This document shows, piece after piece, positions 19,392-29,359 of a DNA stretch of 64,000 nt. The position numbers and the translations under genes are program-made. Where the stretch lies: contig WMKK01000004.1 of assembly GCA_012295225.1 (NCBI GenBank), positions 1 through 64,000 on the forward strand, written 5' to 3'. The notes beneath the pieces are model-generated. The model made no database searches. It saw only the letters and a program-made list of their open reading frames with translations, and was not told the DNA's origin. The stretch is from Ostreococcus mediterraneus (Eukaryota; Chlorophyta; Mamiellophyceae; Mamiellales; Bathycoccaceae). Positions within the stretch are counted from its first letter, which is position 1; each line of letters opens with the position of its first letter.

Positions 19392-19765
19392 CCTGTGTTG
19401 GCGGTATGCATACGCACGAATGGTATATAGTACGGCCATAGAAAAACGACTTGTATGTGGGGCATGCTTTTTATAAATACAGTGATCGTCTAATAACCAC
19501 GTACATACGGGACGACATGCCTGGTGATGTTAACATACGCGACGAGGGGAACTCTAGGGGGCAGACACACGGGTTGACCCGGCGCGTGTGTACACGATCG
19601 GTGCGCCGCACAACACTCGTACTTAGCACCATATACACGGTATGTATAACCCAAATGGTATATTACATAAGCGTATTATATGTTAAGTATGGTACGCATG
19701 CATATGCAGGCCCGACGTGCGTATGGAGCACGCACGCGCCTCGCGCGCGCGGTGATTCCGCCGAC
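19392..19765 (+). repeat. Dispersed repeat R, copy 1 (split)
   Basis: Two blocks match the compact copy at 20662-20822. The first (19392-19427) includes tgttggcggtatgcatacgc. The second (19659-19765) includes tattacataagc, aggcccgac, tatggagcacgcacg and ggtgattccgccg. Roughly 230 bp of unrelated sequence separates them here. The sequence is palindrome-rich (gtatgcatac, gcatgcatatgc). It may be a MITE-like element, but no terminal inverted repeat or target duplication was confirmed. Confidence 0.75.
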
Positions 19766-20576
19766 GCGGGTGGGGGACACGTCGCGCGCGCGATCGCAGG
19801 CGCACACCTGTTTCGGAGTATTGCGCGCTACGTATGATTGCATAGCCTTCCCGAGTCTTGCATGCGTGATGACGCGTAGACGCGTAGACTTTACAGTCTC
19901 GTTAGAGTCCACGGGCTCGCTGTTTGTAATCATCATCGTCATCGTCATCGTCGTCATCGTCATCGTCATCTTTACGCATAGAACGCGCTAAGCTGCGACC
20001 ACCGATTGGAGGAGCTTAAGCGTACACTTTTCACAGCTATGCGTTAGGGGTGGGGCACACGTCACGCGCGCGATGCGCGCGCGCGCGCGAGCGCAGGCGC
20101 ACGTCGCGGCGGTTGAGGTCACGCGGATTCGATGGTGACACGTTTTAAGACAACGTCAGTCACGCTACCGGTACATACCGGTGGTTTTATCTTAGACGAG
20201 TGCTGGAGGCGGTGTAAGACACCGTGCTTGAAGGTGCGACGTCGACGCGACGTCGACGCGACGCGCGTCGATGTGAAGGCGCGCTGGACGCGCGGCCCGT
20301 GTGTCGAACCCACGGCGCCTTTCGCCCGCACGCCGGACATCGAGGCGTGTCGACGCGCGCGATGCGAGACGCGCGCGCGCGCATCCGTCGCGGCATCTGT
20401 CGGGGCGTCTCGCGCGGCGAGTCCCAGACCCCGACGGATGCGCGCGCGCGCGTCGTCGTGCGACAGATGACGCGCGCGCCGGTACGCGTCTGAAGTCGTC
20501 CGACGTCAATCGTCGTCGTCGTCCGCGTCGCACGACGACGCGGCTCTGGGACGTCGTAGAGAGCAACGACTTCCGC

Positions 20577-20631
20577 TATATAGAACCTGTCCATCTGTAT
20601 ATAGAACCTGTCCATCGCTATATAGAATCAC
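20577..20631 (+). repeat. 21-bp tandem repeat (2.6 copies)
   Basis: The unit tatatagaacctgtccatc plus two variable bases is repeated twice in full and once in part, ending in tatatagaatcacg. Confidence 0.8.
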
Positions 20632-20661
20632 GATCGCGATCGCCATCACGATCGCGCGCGC

Positions 20662-20822
20662 CCTGTGTTGGCGGTATGCATACGCACAAATCGTATGCAT
20701 GCAAACGGTACCCTATATTACATAAGCTTAGTACTATATGTTATGTACGGTATGCACGCATAGTATGCAGGCCCGACCTGCATATGGAGCACGCACGCCC
20801 CGAGTACGGTGATTCCGCCGCC
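20662..20822 (+). repeat. Dispersed repeat R, copy 2 (compact)
   Basis: This ~160-bp copy shares tgttggcggtatgcatacgc, tattacataagc, gcaggcccgac, atggagcacgcacg and ggtgattccgccg with copy 1, in the same order and orientation. The two halves are separated here by only ~18 bp. Copy 1 therefore gained ~230 bp, or this copy lost it. Confidence 0.75.
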
Positions 20823-20944
20823 ACAGCGATCGCGCGCCATCACGGAAAGGTGTATTCTGTGACCTGTTAGCACAGTCTGGGCTTCACTACGGCGAAGCGA
20901 CGCCGACGTCGCGCACGCACTCGACGACGCGCGCAGAGGTTTTC

Positions 20945-20980
<36 letters not shown>

Positions 20981-20981
<1 letters not shown>

Positions 20982-22501
20982 TGGCGACGACGACGATGGC
21001 GATGGCGACGACGACGCGGGCGCGGGCGACGTTTCCGTCGACCGCGCCGCGGCGCCGCGCGACGACGACGACGAGGGCGTCGCCGAGGGCGTCGTCATCG
21101 TCGTCGTCATTCTCGGTGGTGGCGCGCGGCGGTGATGGTGACGACGTCCGCGGTCGTGAACGCGGCGCGGTCGTCGCGACGCGGCGTGCGGCGCCGGTTC
21201 TGGTCGCGTCGGCGTCGGCGCGCGGCGCGCGCGGTCGTCGCGGCGGGGCGGTCGTCGCCGGGGCGACGTCATCCGCGGGCGAGGGTGGTTGGAACGCGCG
21301 CGCGGCGCTCGACGCCGGGTTCGGGTCGATCGCGCTTCTCGGTGCCACCGCGCTGTCGCTGGTGCTCGCCAACAGCGCTGGGGTGTCTGGGCCGTATTTG
21401 TCCCTTTGGCACGCGCACGTTGGACCGGCGTCGTTGGCGTTGAACATGAGCGTTCATCATTGGATTAACGAAGGGTTGATGGCGGTGTTTTTCTTCGCCG
21501 TGGGGTTGGAAATTAAGCGCGAATTCGTGCACGGCGCGCTCAAGTCGTTACAACAGGCGGCGTTGCCGTGTATTGGAGCGCTCGGTGGTATGATTGTGCC
21601 CATGGCGGTGTATTTGGGGTGTAATAATCCGGCATGGAGCGCGGGGGCGGTGGCGGCGGGGTGGGCCGTGCCGATGGCGACGGATATCGCGTTTGCCATG
21701 GGGGTGTATAACTTTTTTAAGAATAAAATGCCCGCGGGTGTGGCGGCGTTTTTGCTTACTCTTGCGACGGTGGATGATTTGGGTGCGATTGCGGTGATTG
21801 CCGTGTGCTTTGCGAAGAGTTTGGCGATGAATTACATCGCCGGCGCGGCGTTGGCGTGCGGGGCGCTCTTCGTGGCGTGCAAAAAGAATGTCACCAACAT
21901 GGCGGTGTATGGCGCGCTCGGTGTGGCGCTCTGGTATTGCTTGTTACAAGGTGGTGTTAACGCCGACGTTGCTGGCGTGATTACGGCGTTTGCCGTGCCG
22001 GCAAATGCGCCCGCTCCCGCGGGGAGTACGGCGGAGCCCGAACACGCCGGCGGCGAGCCGACGTTGCTCGATCACTTGGTACACAAGTTTGCGCCGTTAT
22101 CGGCGTTGTTTATCATGCCCATGTTTGCTTTGGCCAACACCGCGGTGCCGCTCGATGCGAGCATGGTGTCCGGGGTGTTTACCGAACCCGTCGGCCGCGG
22201 CATCATGCTCGGCTTGCTTCTCGGTAAGCCCGTCGGTATCGCCGGCTTGTCCTGGATTGCGTGCAAGATGAACCTCGGTAAATTACCCACGGGTATGACC
22301 ACCGATCATCTCCTCACCGTCGGCGTGCTCGGCGGTATCGGGTTCACCATGTGCTTGTTCTTGGTTGAATGCTGCTTCGCCTCCAACCCGGCGGCGGCCA
22401 ACGTCGGCAAGCTTTCGGTGTTATTGTCTTCCACGCTCGCGGCGACGCTCGGCGCGGCGATGATGGCGCGCATGCCCGATCTTAAAGCCAAGTTGGCTTA
22501 A
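20981..22501 (+). CDS. nhaA: NhaA-type Na+/H+ antiporter, probably plastid-targeted
   Basis: A 506-aa protein. The first ~100 residues are Thr/Arg/Ala-rich without acidic clusters, as in a plastid transit peptide. The rest is a complete bacterial-type NhaA with about 12 spans. The family hallmarks are present: GLMAVFFFAVGLEIKREF, the ion-binding region VPMATDIAFAMGVY and the paired aspartates in TLATVDDLGAIAVIAV. The loop PVGRGIMLGLLLGKPVGI and the C-terminal GVLGGIGFTMCLF also match. NhaA exchanges Na+ for H+ across a membrane and regulates pH and salt; envelope or thylakoid location is inferred. A GAC microsatellite precedes the ATG directly. Confidence 0.93.
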
Positions 22502-22686
22502 TACCCACGTCATCGAGACCAATAACAACACATATACTACGTACCTACCGGTAATACTTAATTTTTTTTGGGTTTTTTTTGCAACACACGAGTGAATAAT
22601 GAATACGCACCGCGACGGCGGTACATACACGCTAGCGCCGTCGCGCGTGGATGTAATGAACACACCATCATACTACATACTAAAAT

Positions 22687-24327
22687 TCAATAACGACTGC
22701 CGTTCCCATGACACGACGATGACCGCACATCGCCACCACGAGTGGTGGACGTTAACGCCACAACGTGCGACGCGAACCGTCGCGCGAGCGCAAAGGCGCC
22801 ATCCGAAGGAAACACGGCGAACGGGTCGAGCGCGTCGATTTCGGCTACGCGGCGCATGGACTCTGGATACATCACCCAAAACAACGCGCCTCGAATGTAC
22901 CCATCATCATTTGCAATTGAACGCGCGACTTGTGAAAATACGCCGCGGTAGTAGTCTTCGACGTCGTCTTCGTCGCGTCGAATGCGACGCGCGTTCGTCA
23001 CGCGGCTGAATATTGATGGCGGCACCGCCGACTGCGCTCTATTTGTTTGTACCACGCGCCGCACACCCCCGGGCGCGCTACCAAATTCTTCAATCACGAG
23101 TGGCTTGCCTAATATTCGCGCATCGGCCTCATGCGCGGATATCCATCGTCGCGTGAATCGTTCGGCGTCAAAGCGCACCGCCGGAGCGTACACGGCCCAA
23201 TTATCTTTCCAAATGTGCGCCGTGGTGAAATGAATGTTACGACTGGCATGGTTGCGCACGAAATCTTGCCCAGTAGTGCTCGCCCAGGGCGCGGGATTGA
23301 TACCATCGGCACCGAGTTCTGAAGGCGTGTCCCGCGCGTAGAATCCTTCTTCGCCGACGGTGAGCATGTGATGACATGCATCGACGTCGCGGAAGAAGAC
23401 GCTCATGTCGTCAATCCACGCCTGTAGCGCGTCGCCACATCCGCGACAGCGTGGTTCGTTCATCAAATTAAACGCTGCAATCGTCGGATCATCCTTGTAC
23501 GCGCGACCGGTAAACGTGTTGACCCGCGATAGAATCGTCGTCACGTGCGCTCGGTACATCGCTCGACATCGAGGCGACTCAAAAAATTCTCTATCCGACG
23601 ATGACGACGACGAATCGTCATCTTCAATGCCGTCGTCAACCATTTGCGATACCGACGATAACGACGACACCCCACATGATTTTAAAAAATGTAGCACCCC
23701 ACCGTGCGCTTGCCAATAATCAGCCAACGCCAACACCGCGAACACGCCGCGCTCGGACGCTTCGCTAAGCACGAAATCCAGCCCGACAAGTAACTCCTCG
23801 TCGTACGTCCCGGACGCATCCCATAGCGGACGCGCGTGATTCACCGAGAACGCCCACGTACGAATGATATTCATGTCTGCCTCGCGCGCGTCATCGAGCA
23901 ACGCGCGCACTGTTTCGCGTCCCGCGCCGCCGCTCCAATCTCGGCCAAACGAACCGTCTTTGATTTCAGCGCCCAATTCCATCAAAAGATACGCGTTAAA
24001 CCCACGAAACACGAAATCACCATCATAATCCGTACTATTCAAACACGCATTCCCGCGCTCGAACCCGCGCCCGTCGCGACGAACGCGCACGAACGCCTCC
24101 GACGACGCCTCGACGACGTTCGCGCCTCCGACGACGCCGACATCCGACGCCGCCGTCGCGTCGCGCAACCACACACACGCGATGACGAGTGCCAACATAT
24201 CGCGCCAACGCCACCACCACCGATGACGATGACACCGCGCGCGTCGACCACGGGTCCACGCACCGCACTCGCGCGCATCGCACCGCACACGTACCGTCGT
24301 CGCGCGCGACGTCGATGGCCGCGACAT
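22687..24327 (-). CDS. GH5 mannan endo-beta-1,4-mannosidase-like glycoside hydrolase
   Basis: A 546-aa protein with a (beta/alpha)8 hydrolase of the plant/fungal mannanase subgroup. Visible blocks are FVFRGFNAYLLMELG, NIIRTWAFS, the acid/base site IAAFNLMNEPRC, a long loop with GEEGFY and GINPAPW, IHFTTAHIWKDNW and the nucleophile site PLVIEEFGSA. A hydrophobic segment (MLALVIACVWLRDATAAS, starting at Met-44 of this model) is a signal peptide or type II anchor, so the enzyme is probably secretory. Start is uncertain: the frame is open to an ATG at 24519, and ATG 24198 would give a cleavable signal peptide. Acidic Ser-rich insert DDGIEDDDSSSSSSDRE is a loop expansion. It would cut beta-mannan, but substrate is inferred. 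Confidence 0.85.
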   Translation of the reverse strand: MSRPSTSRATTVRVRCDARECGAWTRGRRARCHRHRWWWRWRDMLALVIACVWLRDATAASDVGVVGGANVVEASSEAFVRVRRDGRGFERGNACLNSTDYDGDFVFRGFNAYLLMELGAEIKDGSFGRDWSGGAGRETVRALLDDAREADMNIIRTWAFSVNHARPLWDASGTYDEELLVGLDFVLSEASERGVFAVLALADYWQAHGGVLHFLKSCGVSSLSSVSQMVDDGIEDDDSSSSSSDREFFESPRCRAMYRAHVTTILSRVNTFTGRAYKDDPTIAAFNLMNEPRCRGCGDALQAWIDDMSVFFRDVDACHHMLTVGEEGFYARDTPSELGADGINPAPWASTTGQDFVRNHASRNIHFTTAHIWKDNWAVYAPAVRFDAERFTRRWISAHEADARILGKPLVIEEFGSAPGGVRRVVQTNRAQSAVPPSIFSRVTNARRIRRDEDDVEDYYRGVFSQVARSIANDDGYIRGALFWVMYPESMRRVAEIDALDPFAVFPSDGAFALARRFASHVVALTSTTRGGDVRSSSCHGNGSRY

Positions 24328-24525
24328 GTGACATCCAAAAGCCCGCCTCAAATGATTCCACCACACCACACACCGCGTTCTGCGTCCTTCGCGCGCGCGC
24401 GTGCGATGAATACGTAAAATAAAACACTCCTGGTTCTCCAGCGCGACGATGACGTCCTTGACGACGCTATGCGCGCGCGAATGATGTCGATTCCACAGCG
24501 CTGTGCAGTCTTTTGGCATGTGCTC

Positions 24526-24535
24526 TAAACCCTAG
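24526..24535. promoter_or_regulatory. Telo-box-like motif (TAAACCCTAG)
   Basis: The plant telo-box core AAACCCTA occurs in the short spacer between the divergent mannanase and PPR genes. In plants this motif marks promoters of translation and organelle-biogenesis genes; its function here is inferred. Confidence 0.35.
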
Positions 24536-24562
24536 CCTCAGTGTGCGACGCAACCATCATCC

Positions 24563-26395
24563 ATGTCGGCGTCGACGGCGTCGTCGTCGACGCGCTGGCG
24601 GCCGCCGCCGCCGTCGCCATGGCGGCGACGCGCGCGCGGCGTCCGTGGCCGCCGCGCGGGACCGGGACCGCCGGCGACGACGGCTGCACCGCGAGGCGGC
24701 GATGGGACAGATGTGACGTCGTCAGCATCAATGGTTCGCGACCCTTTTACGTCGTCGTCGTCGTCGTCGACGTCGTCGTCGACGTCGCGTGACGCGCGAC
24801 CGAGATCGTCGTCGTCATCTATCTCGTCGTCGTCGTTGGACGTTGCGTCGGAGATTACGCGCATATGCGACGGGAGCGCGGCGCGCGAACGCGCGGCTCG
24901 CAAAGCGTCTTCGGCGTCTTCGTCGGCGTCTGTTCGGACGCTCGGACGCGCTGCGGCGACGTGGGTGAACGCAGAACTGAAGCACGTGGCGAGCGCACAC
25001 GGTGGGGTGGCGAAAATCGTCGCGCGAGATGTGGCATACGGCGTGTTTGAGGCGCTGACGAGAGGCGAGCGGTATCGAGGTTTCGCGCCCAACGCGTACG
25101 TGTGTACGACTGTCGTCTCCGTCGTCGGTGCGGCGAAGGATGTAGATGGCGCGCGTGATGTCATTGGGTGGATGGAACGNAATAGCGAAGAGAATGTAGA
25201 GGTGGCGCCGACGACGTATACGTATACGTCGTATATACAGGCGCTCGATAAGGTTGGTCGATGGGAAGACGCGTTTGAGGTGCTCGAGCGCATGCGGCGC
25301 CGAGGCGTGGCGAGAAGTGCGCATACGTATAGCGCGTTAGTGCGCGCTGGGGCGAATGGGGGGAAACTCGGCGCGCGCGCGGCAATAGAACTGATACCGA
25401 GCATGAAGAGTGATTTGATTGAGCCGGATTTAGCCATCGCTTCGGCGTTGATTTGCGCGTTTGGGGTGCTCGGAAGCGAGGAGAATGCGCGTGCGATGTT
25501 GCGCGCCATCGAGTCGAGCGGACGAGGCGTGGATGCGAAATTATATACCGATTACATCACCGCCATGTGTCGGTGTGGAAATTACGACGAAGCCAAGGAG
25601 GTATTTGGTCGAGTTTCGCCGCGCACCACGTTTACGTGTACGGCGGTGATGAAGGCATACGCTGAAGCGATGGAGTGGACGCTCGCCGAGGCGTTGTTTG
25701 AAGAAATGTGCATCAATGGACCCAAGCCGAATGACCAGACGCACACGGCAATACTACACGCATACGAAAAGAGCCTCGAATGGGAGCGCGCGGTGCGACT
25801 TCTCAACCAGTTGTCGAGCAGAGGTCAGGCAAAGGAGATTCATCACAACATCGTCTTGAGCGTGCTCGGCAAGTGCTCGCAGTGGCAGCGCGCGGAAATT
25901 TTATTCAAAGACATGCGCGAGTTGTACAACATTCGTCCATCGCGCGTGACGTATAGTACATTAATATCGGCGTACGGTCGGAGCGGCAAAACTGAGCTCG
26001 CGCGCAAGGTGTTTTTGCAAATGCTCGCCAAGCGCATCGAGCCGGATGATTACACGTTTGTTGGATTGATGCTCGGACCGGCGACCGCTGGGAATTTTCG
26101 TGAGTGCGCAAAGATTGCGAGCGAGATGAAAGACTACGGCGTGAAACCCACCGTACATACATACAATACGCTGATTCAAGCGGCGGATATCGCTGGAAAT
26201 TACGACAAGGCTGTTGAACTCTACGACGAGCTCTTGCGCGAAGGCATCGAGCCAAACAACACCACGCGTGAACTCGTCGTCGCCGTGGCGAATCGCGGCG
26301 CGAGCTTTTACGACAGGCAACAAAAAACCGCCGCCGTGGCGTCCTATGCCGCCGGTTTAGTCGGCGTCATGGGCATGGCGCTCGGTCGCTGGTGA
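24563..26395 (+). CDS. Pentatricopeptide repeat (PPR) protein, plastid or mitochondrial
   Basis: A 610-aa P-class PPR protein. An Arg/Ser/Pro-rich N-terminus (about 70 residues) looks like an organellar presequence, and poly-Ser stretches follow. From about residue 165 there are roughly ten to eleven 35-residue PPR motifs, for example TYTYTSYIQALDKVGRWED, HTYSALVRAGANGG, TAVMKAYAEAMEWTLAEAL, VTYSTLISAYGRSGKTELAR and HTYNTLIQAADIAGNYDKA. No DYW, E or SMR domain is seen. The protein ends in a hydrophobic stretch (VASYAAGLVGVMGMALGRW). PPR proteins bind specific organellar RNAs. An ambiguous base at 25180 leaves one residue undetermined. Divergent from the mannanase gene. Confidence 0.92.
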   Translation: MSASTASSSTRWRPPPPSPWRRRARGVRGRRAGPGPPATTAAPRGGDGTDVTSSASMVRDPFTSSSSSSTSSSTSRDARPRSSSSSISSSSLDVASEITRICDGSAARERAARKASSASSSASVRTLGRAAATWVNAELKHVASAHGGVAKIVARDVAYGVFEALTRGERYRGFAPNAYVCTTVVSVVGAAKDVDGARDVIGWMEXNSEENVEVAPTTYTYTSYIQALDKVGRWEDAFEVLERMRRRGVARSAHTYSALVRAGANGGKLGARAAIELIPSMKSDLIEPDLAIASALICAFGVLGSEENARAMLRAIESSGRGVDAKLYTDYITAMCRCGNYDEAKEVFGRVSPRTTFTCTAVMKAYAEAMEWTLAEALFEEMCINGPKPNDQTHTAILHAYEKSLEWERAVRLLNQLSSRGQAKEIHHNIVLSVLGKCSQWQRAEILFKDMRELYNIRPSRVTYSTLISAYGRSGKTELARKVFLQMLAKRIEPDDYTFVGLMLGPATAGNFRECAKIASEMKDYGVKPTVHTYNTLIQAADIAGNYDKAVELYDELLREGIEPNNTTRELVVAVANRGASFYDRQQKTAAVASYAAGLVGVMGMALGRW

Positions 26396-26599
26396 ATCGG
26401 TGACTCACGCACGAACATACCCGCACGCACGCACGCACGCACGCGCGACGACGACGACGACGACGACGCATGTATTTTTGTAATCCTACACTATAGAGAT
26501 TTAGAGATTTCATTCGCGCTTTACGCTTTACGCTTTTACGCGCGTCGGTATTGCGTGTTTTGCTTTTTCAGTGTGTTTTGTTTACAAAATTCATCGTCG

Positions 26600-27112
26600 T
26601 TACTTCCCCAAACCAATGCTCTCCTGCACGCTCTTCACGCCCTCAGGATCGAAAAATTGCGTAAACGTCTTCGTGACAAACCCAAAATTCCTCGTCAACG
26701 AATACTTCAACGCCGGAGGCAGCGGCGCCAAAAGATTCGCCGGGTTCAACACGCGCGCCGCCGCGCCCAACACCGCCCCAGCCTTACGCTCGAAATCCGG
26801 CGGATAATCCAACCACGGATGCGACGGTCGTCGTCGTCGTTGCGCCTGCATCGCCACCGCCGCCGAGGACGCCCCTGAAGACGACGCCGACGACGACCCA
26901 TCCACGCGCAAGTCGGCGTTCGCGGCGTACCCAGCAAACTGCGATTTCGACTGCGGACGCGACGTCGAGCGCCCAATACCCACCGCCTGGGACGCGATGC
27001 GCTCCTGCGATGATCCTCCTTGTGCGGACATGTCTGCGCGCGACCTCGTTCGCGACGGCGACGTGGACGCGTCGACGAATGGCGCGCGGAAAGTGGATAA
27101 CCCTATTGGCAT
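26600..27112 (-). CDS. Small unknown protein with conserved C-terminal helix
   Basis: I do not recognise this 170-aa protein. The N-terminal ~100 residues are Ser/Arg-rich and probably disordered. The C-terminal ~65 residues look folded: HPWLDYPPDFERKAG, AARVLNPANLLAPLPPALKYS and RNFGFVTKTFTQFFDPEGVKS. The alternative start MSAQGGSS at 27031 would give 143 aa. The open frame reaches a GTG at 27244, not used. It converges on the PPR gene. Confidence 0.6.
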   Translation of the reverse strand: MPIGLSTFRAPFVDASTSPSRTRSRADMSAQGGSSQERIASQAVGIGRSTSRPQSKSQFAGYAANADLRVDGSSSASSSGASSAAVAMQAQRRRRPSHPWLDYPPDFERKAGAVLGAAARVLNPANLLAPLPPALKYSLTRNFGFVTKTFTQFFDPEGVKSVQESIGLGK

Positions 27113-27321
27113 ATGACATGTGAGGGCCGCATGCGCGCGCGCACGCGCCGCCGACGCGCCGAGGCGATGCGCACGCGTCGGGCGTACATATTCAGACGCG
27201 CGCGATGCGTCCTCGAGCGCATCGCGGCGCCGTGGCGCGCGCACGGGCGCGAATTAGACGTCAGGGCAGACACGTCAGCGGGACACCAATTCGCCATGCG
27301 AATGCCATTTGCCGTCGCGCG

Positions 27322-28533
27322 ATGGCGGTCGCGTCGACGTCGTGGACGGCCACGGCGACGACGGCCAGGATGGCATCGACGCCGTCGTCATCGACGCCGT
27401 CGCCGGCCGCGCGAGGCGTCGGGCGAGGGTGGCAAAGGAGGCGCGAATGCACCGAGGTCGGTTCTTGGCGCGCCAAGCATTCGGTGACGTATATGGCGCG
27501 TGCGACGCCGACGCGCGCGGCGAGGCGCGGCGGCGCGCGTCGTGGGGTGCGACTGAAAGTGTTTGCATCGCCTGAGTCCTCGTCCTCGTCGTGGTCGCCG
27601 TGGTCGAACGCGGGTGGCGACGCGTCGTCGTTCGCGGAGGATGCGGTTGACGTCGTCGACGTCTTCGTTGATGATTTTAATGCGACTGGTGATGACGAAG
27701 AGTATGATGTCATCGCGAGACGCATGGAGACGAAGATGAATGACGCGTTCGCGGCGCTTGAGATGCGCACGCGTCGGGTGAGGGAGCGCAGGGAGTTGTC
27801 GTCAACGACGTCGGTTGCGTCAGCGGAACGGGCGGAACGCGCGGCGTTGGATGCCTATGATTTAAAGCTTCGTCAAGCCATAGCGACGAAGAATGCGACG
27901 ATTGCGCGTGCGGAGAATTTAGAGGAACAACTCAGGGTGGCGCTGGATGCCACGCGAGAGGCACACGCGGAGTTGCAACGCGAACGCGCGCGGAACCTCG
28001 AGGAGGAAATCGCTCGCGCGAACAAGGGCATCCGCGCCGAGCTCGAGCGCGTGCGCCTTCGCGCAAAGGAGCTCGAACGCGCGCTCACTGAATCGCTCGA
28101 TGCCAATGAAACCGCAATCGGTATCATTGCCGACTTGCGCGATGAAATTGACGCGTCTCGCTCGCGCGAAACGACGCCGACGCCGACGACATCGGGTGCC
28201 TCCTTCGACGGCGCTGACATCGCTGACATCGACATTGACATCGCAACCGCACACGCCATCGAAGCGCACATCATTTGGCGCCGACGCGTTGCGCGCGGCG
28301 AACCGGGAGACGCCCGAGGCGATTGGGCGCGCGCGCAAGCCGTCGTCGACGATTTGACGCGGTCCTCGTCCTCGTCCTCGCCCTCGCCGCCCTTCACCGC
28401 CTCGAACGCCGCCAACGCCGCCCTTTCGCGCGCATTCCTTGAAAACGTCATCGAACTCATCGCCCTCGGTGACGTGAGCGCATTTGACCATAAAACATGG
28501 TCCGTCGTCGCCCGCGCGCTCCGTCGTCCATGA
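27322..28533 (+). CDS. Coiled-coil protein, probably plastid-targeted
   Basis: A 403-aa model with no recognised family. The N-terminus is rich in Ser/Thr/Arg/Ala and contains possible transit peptides beginning at 27322 (MAVASTSW) or 27493 (MARATPTRAARRGG). The frame is also open to an ATG at 27205. An acidic segment (EDAVDVVDVFVDDFNATGDDEE) precedes a long coiled coil (about residues 170-285; MRTRRVRERRELSS, ENLEEQLRVALDATREAH, AELERVRLRAKELERAL). The C-terminal ~90 residues form a compact helical region (ATAHAIEAHIIWRRRVARGE, LENVIELIALGDVSAF). Structural or scaffold function is only a guess. Confidence 0.65.
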   Translation: MAVASTSWTATATTARMASTPSSSTPSPAARGVGRGWQRRRECTEVGSWRAKHSVTYMARATPTRAARRGGARRGVRLKVFASPESSSSSWSPWSNAGGDASSFAEDAVDVVDVFVDDFNATGDDEEYDVIARRMETKMNDAFAALEMRTRRVRERRELSSTTSVASAERAERAALDAYDLKLRQAIATKNATIARAENLEEQLRVALDATREAHAELQRERARNLEEEIARANKGIRAELERVRLRAKELERALTESLDANETAIGIIADLRDEIDASRSRETTPTPTTSGASFDGADIADIDIDIATAHAIEAHIIWRRRVARGEPGDARGDWARAQAVVDDLTRSSSSSSPSPPFTASNAANAALSRAFLENVIELIALGDVSAFDHKTWSVVARALRRP

Positions 28534-28595
28534 CGCAACACCACACACACCAGATAGCACATTATATATTTATATAGCCATGTATTACACGTCAA

Positions 28596-28692
28596 TATTA
28601 GGGTTTAAAGGTTCACCCATTTTTATACCCACCTCATACAAGTCATAAATATCACTACATATGTATATAAACACACATTGTATTAGGGTTTA
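28596..28692. promoter_or_regulatory. Two identical telo-box-type motifs upstream of RPB6
   Basis: The 12-mer tattagggttta occurs at 28596-28607 and again at 28681-28692. Its reverse complement contains the telo-box AAACCCTA. Both lie in the AT-rich spacer between the coiled-coil gene and RPB6, within 180 bp of the RPB6 ATG. Plant ribosome and translation genes often carry this element; regulation here is inferred. Confidence 0.5.
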
Positions 28693-28773
28693 CAACACAT
28701 AGTTTTTACACGACTGACGACGCGATCGCTCGCTCGATCGCGTCACACGTCGACGCCCTTCGCCGAGGCTACG

Positions 28774-29217
28774 ATGAGCGACATGGACGACGACGACGAC
28801 TACGTGGACGACGACGTCAACGACGACCTCGCCCCCGACGCCTCGGGCTCGGACGACGACGACGACGACGACCGACGCGTCGTGATCGACAGCGACCACG
28901 GCGGCGCGAGCGGCGGTCGCGGGAGCTCTCGCGGCGGCGGTGGCGGCGCCGTGCCCCGCGAACAGCGCACGACGACGCCATACATGACCAAGTACGAACG
29001 CGCGCGGGTGCTGGGCACGCGAGCGTTACAGATCAGCATGAATGCGCCGGTGTTGGTGCAATTGGATGGGGAGACGGATCCGCTGGAGATTGCGGGGAAG
29101 GAGTTGCGCGAGCGACGCATTCCGTTTATAGTGCGACGATACATGCCTGATGGGTCGTATGAAGATTGGTCGATTGAGGAGTTGATTATTGCCGATGCGG
29201 ATCAGCGACGGGTGTAG
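28774..29217 (+). CDS. RPB6: RNA polymerase I/II/III common subunit RPB6
   Basis: A 147-aa protein with the eukaryotic RPB6 layout: a disordered acidic N-terminus (about residues 1-60, with [14 protein letters not shown]) and a conserved omega/RPB6 domain. Signature blocks are [46 protein letters not shown] and IVRRYMPDG, ending in WSIEELII. The subunit clamps the largest subunit in all three nuclear polymerases. A Gly/Ser-rich insert ([16 protein letters not shown]) between tail and domain is longer than in most species. Upstream spacer has two telo-box motifs. Confidence 0.96.
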   Translation: MSDMDDDDDYVDDDVNDDLAPDASGSDDDDDDDRRVVIDSDHGGASGGRGSSRGGGGGAVPREQRTTTPYMTKYERARVLGTRALQISMNAPVLVQLDGETDPLEIAGKELRERRIPFIVRRYMPDGSYEDWSIEELIIADADQRRV

Positions 29218-29359
29218 AGAAGGGAATGGAATGAAGATTGAGATTGTAGCGGGACAATGCGCGCGGAACATCGACGTGGTCGCGTATATGTTTTAGTAGA
29301 CACAACAAACACGGATATTGGATATATACATACGTTTTTATTTGTACACATTTTACGGA

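Larger units (their letters stand above)
19037..20980. other. Gene-poor repeat-bearing interval
   Basis: Nearly 2 kb between the divergent TrmA-like and NhaA genes with no convincing ORF. The long frames here are Arg/Asp/Thr shadows of CG-rich triplets. It holds a CGT run (19270-19310), two copies of a dispersed repeat (19392-19765 and 20662-20822), an ATC/GTC microsatellite (19930-19975), CG alternating tracts (20065-20090), a 21-bp tandem repeat (20577-20631) and a GAC run just before NhaA (20945-20980). Confidence 0.6.
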
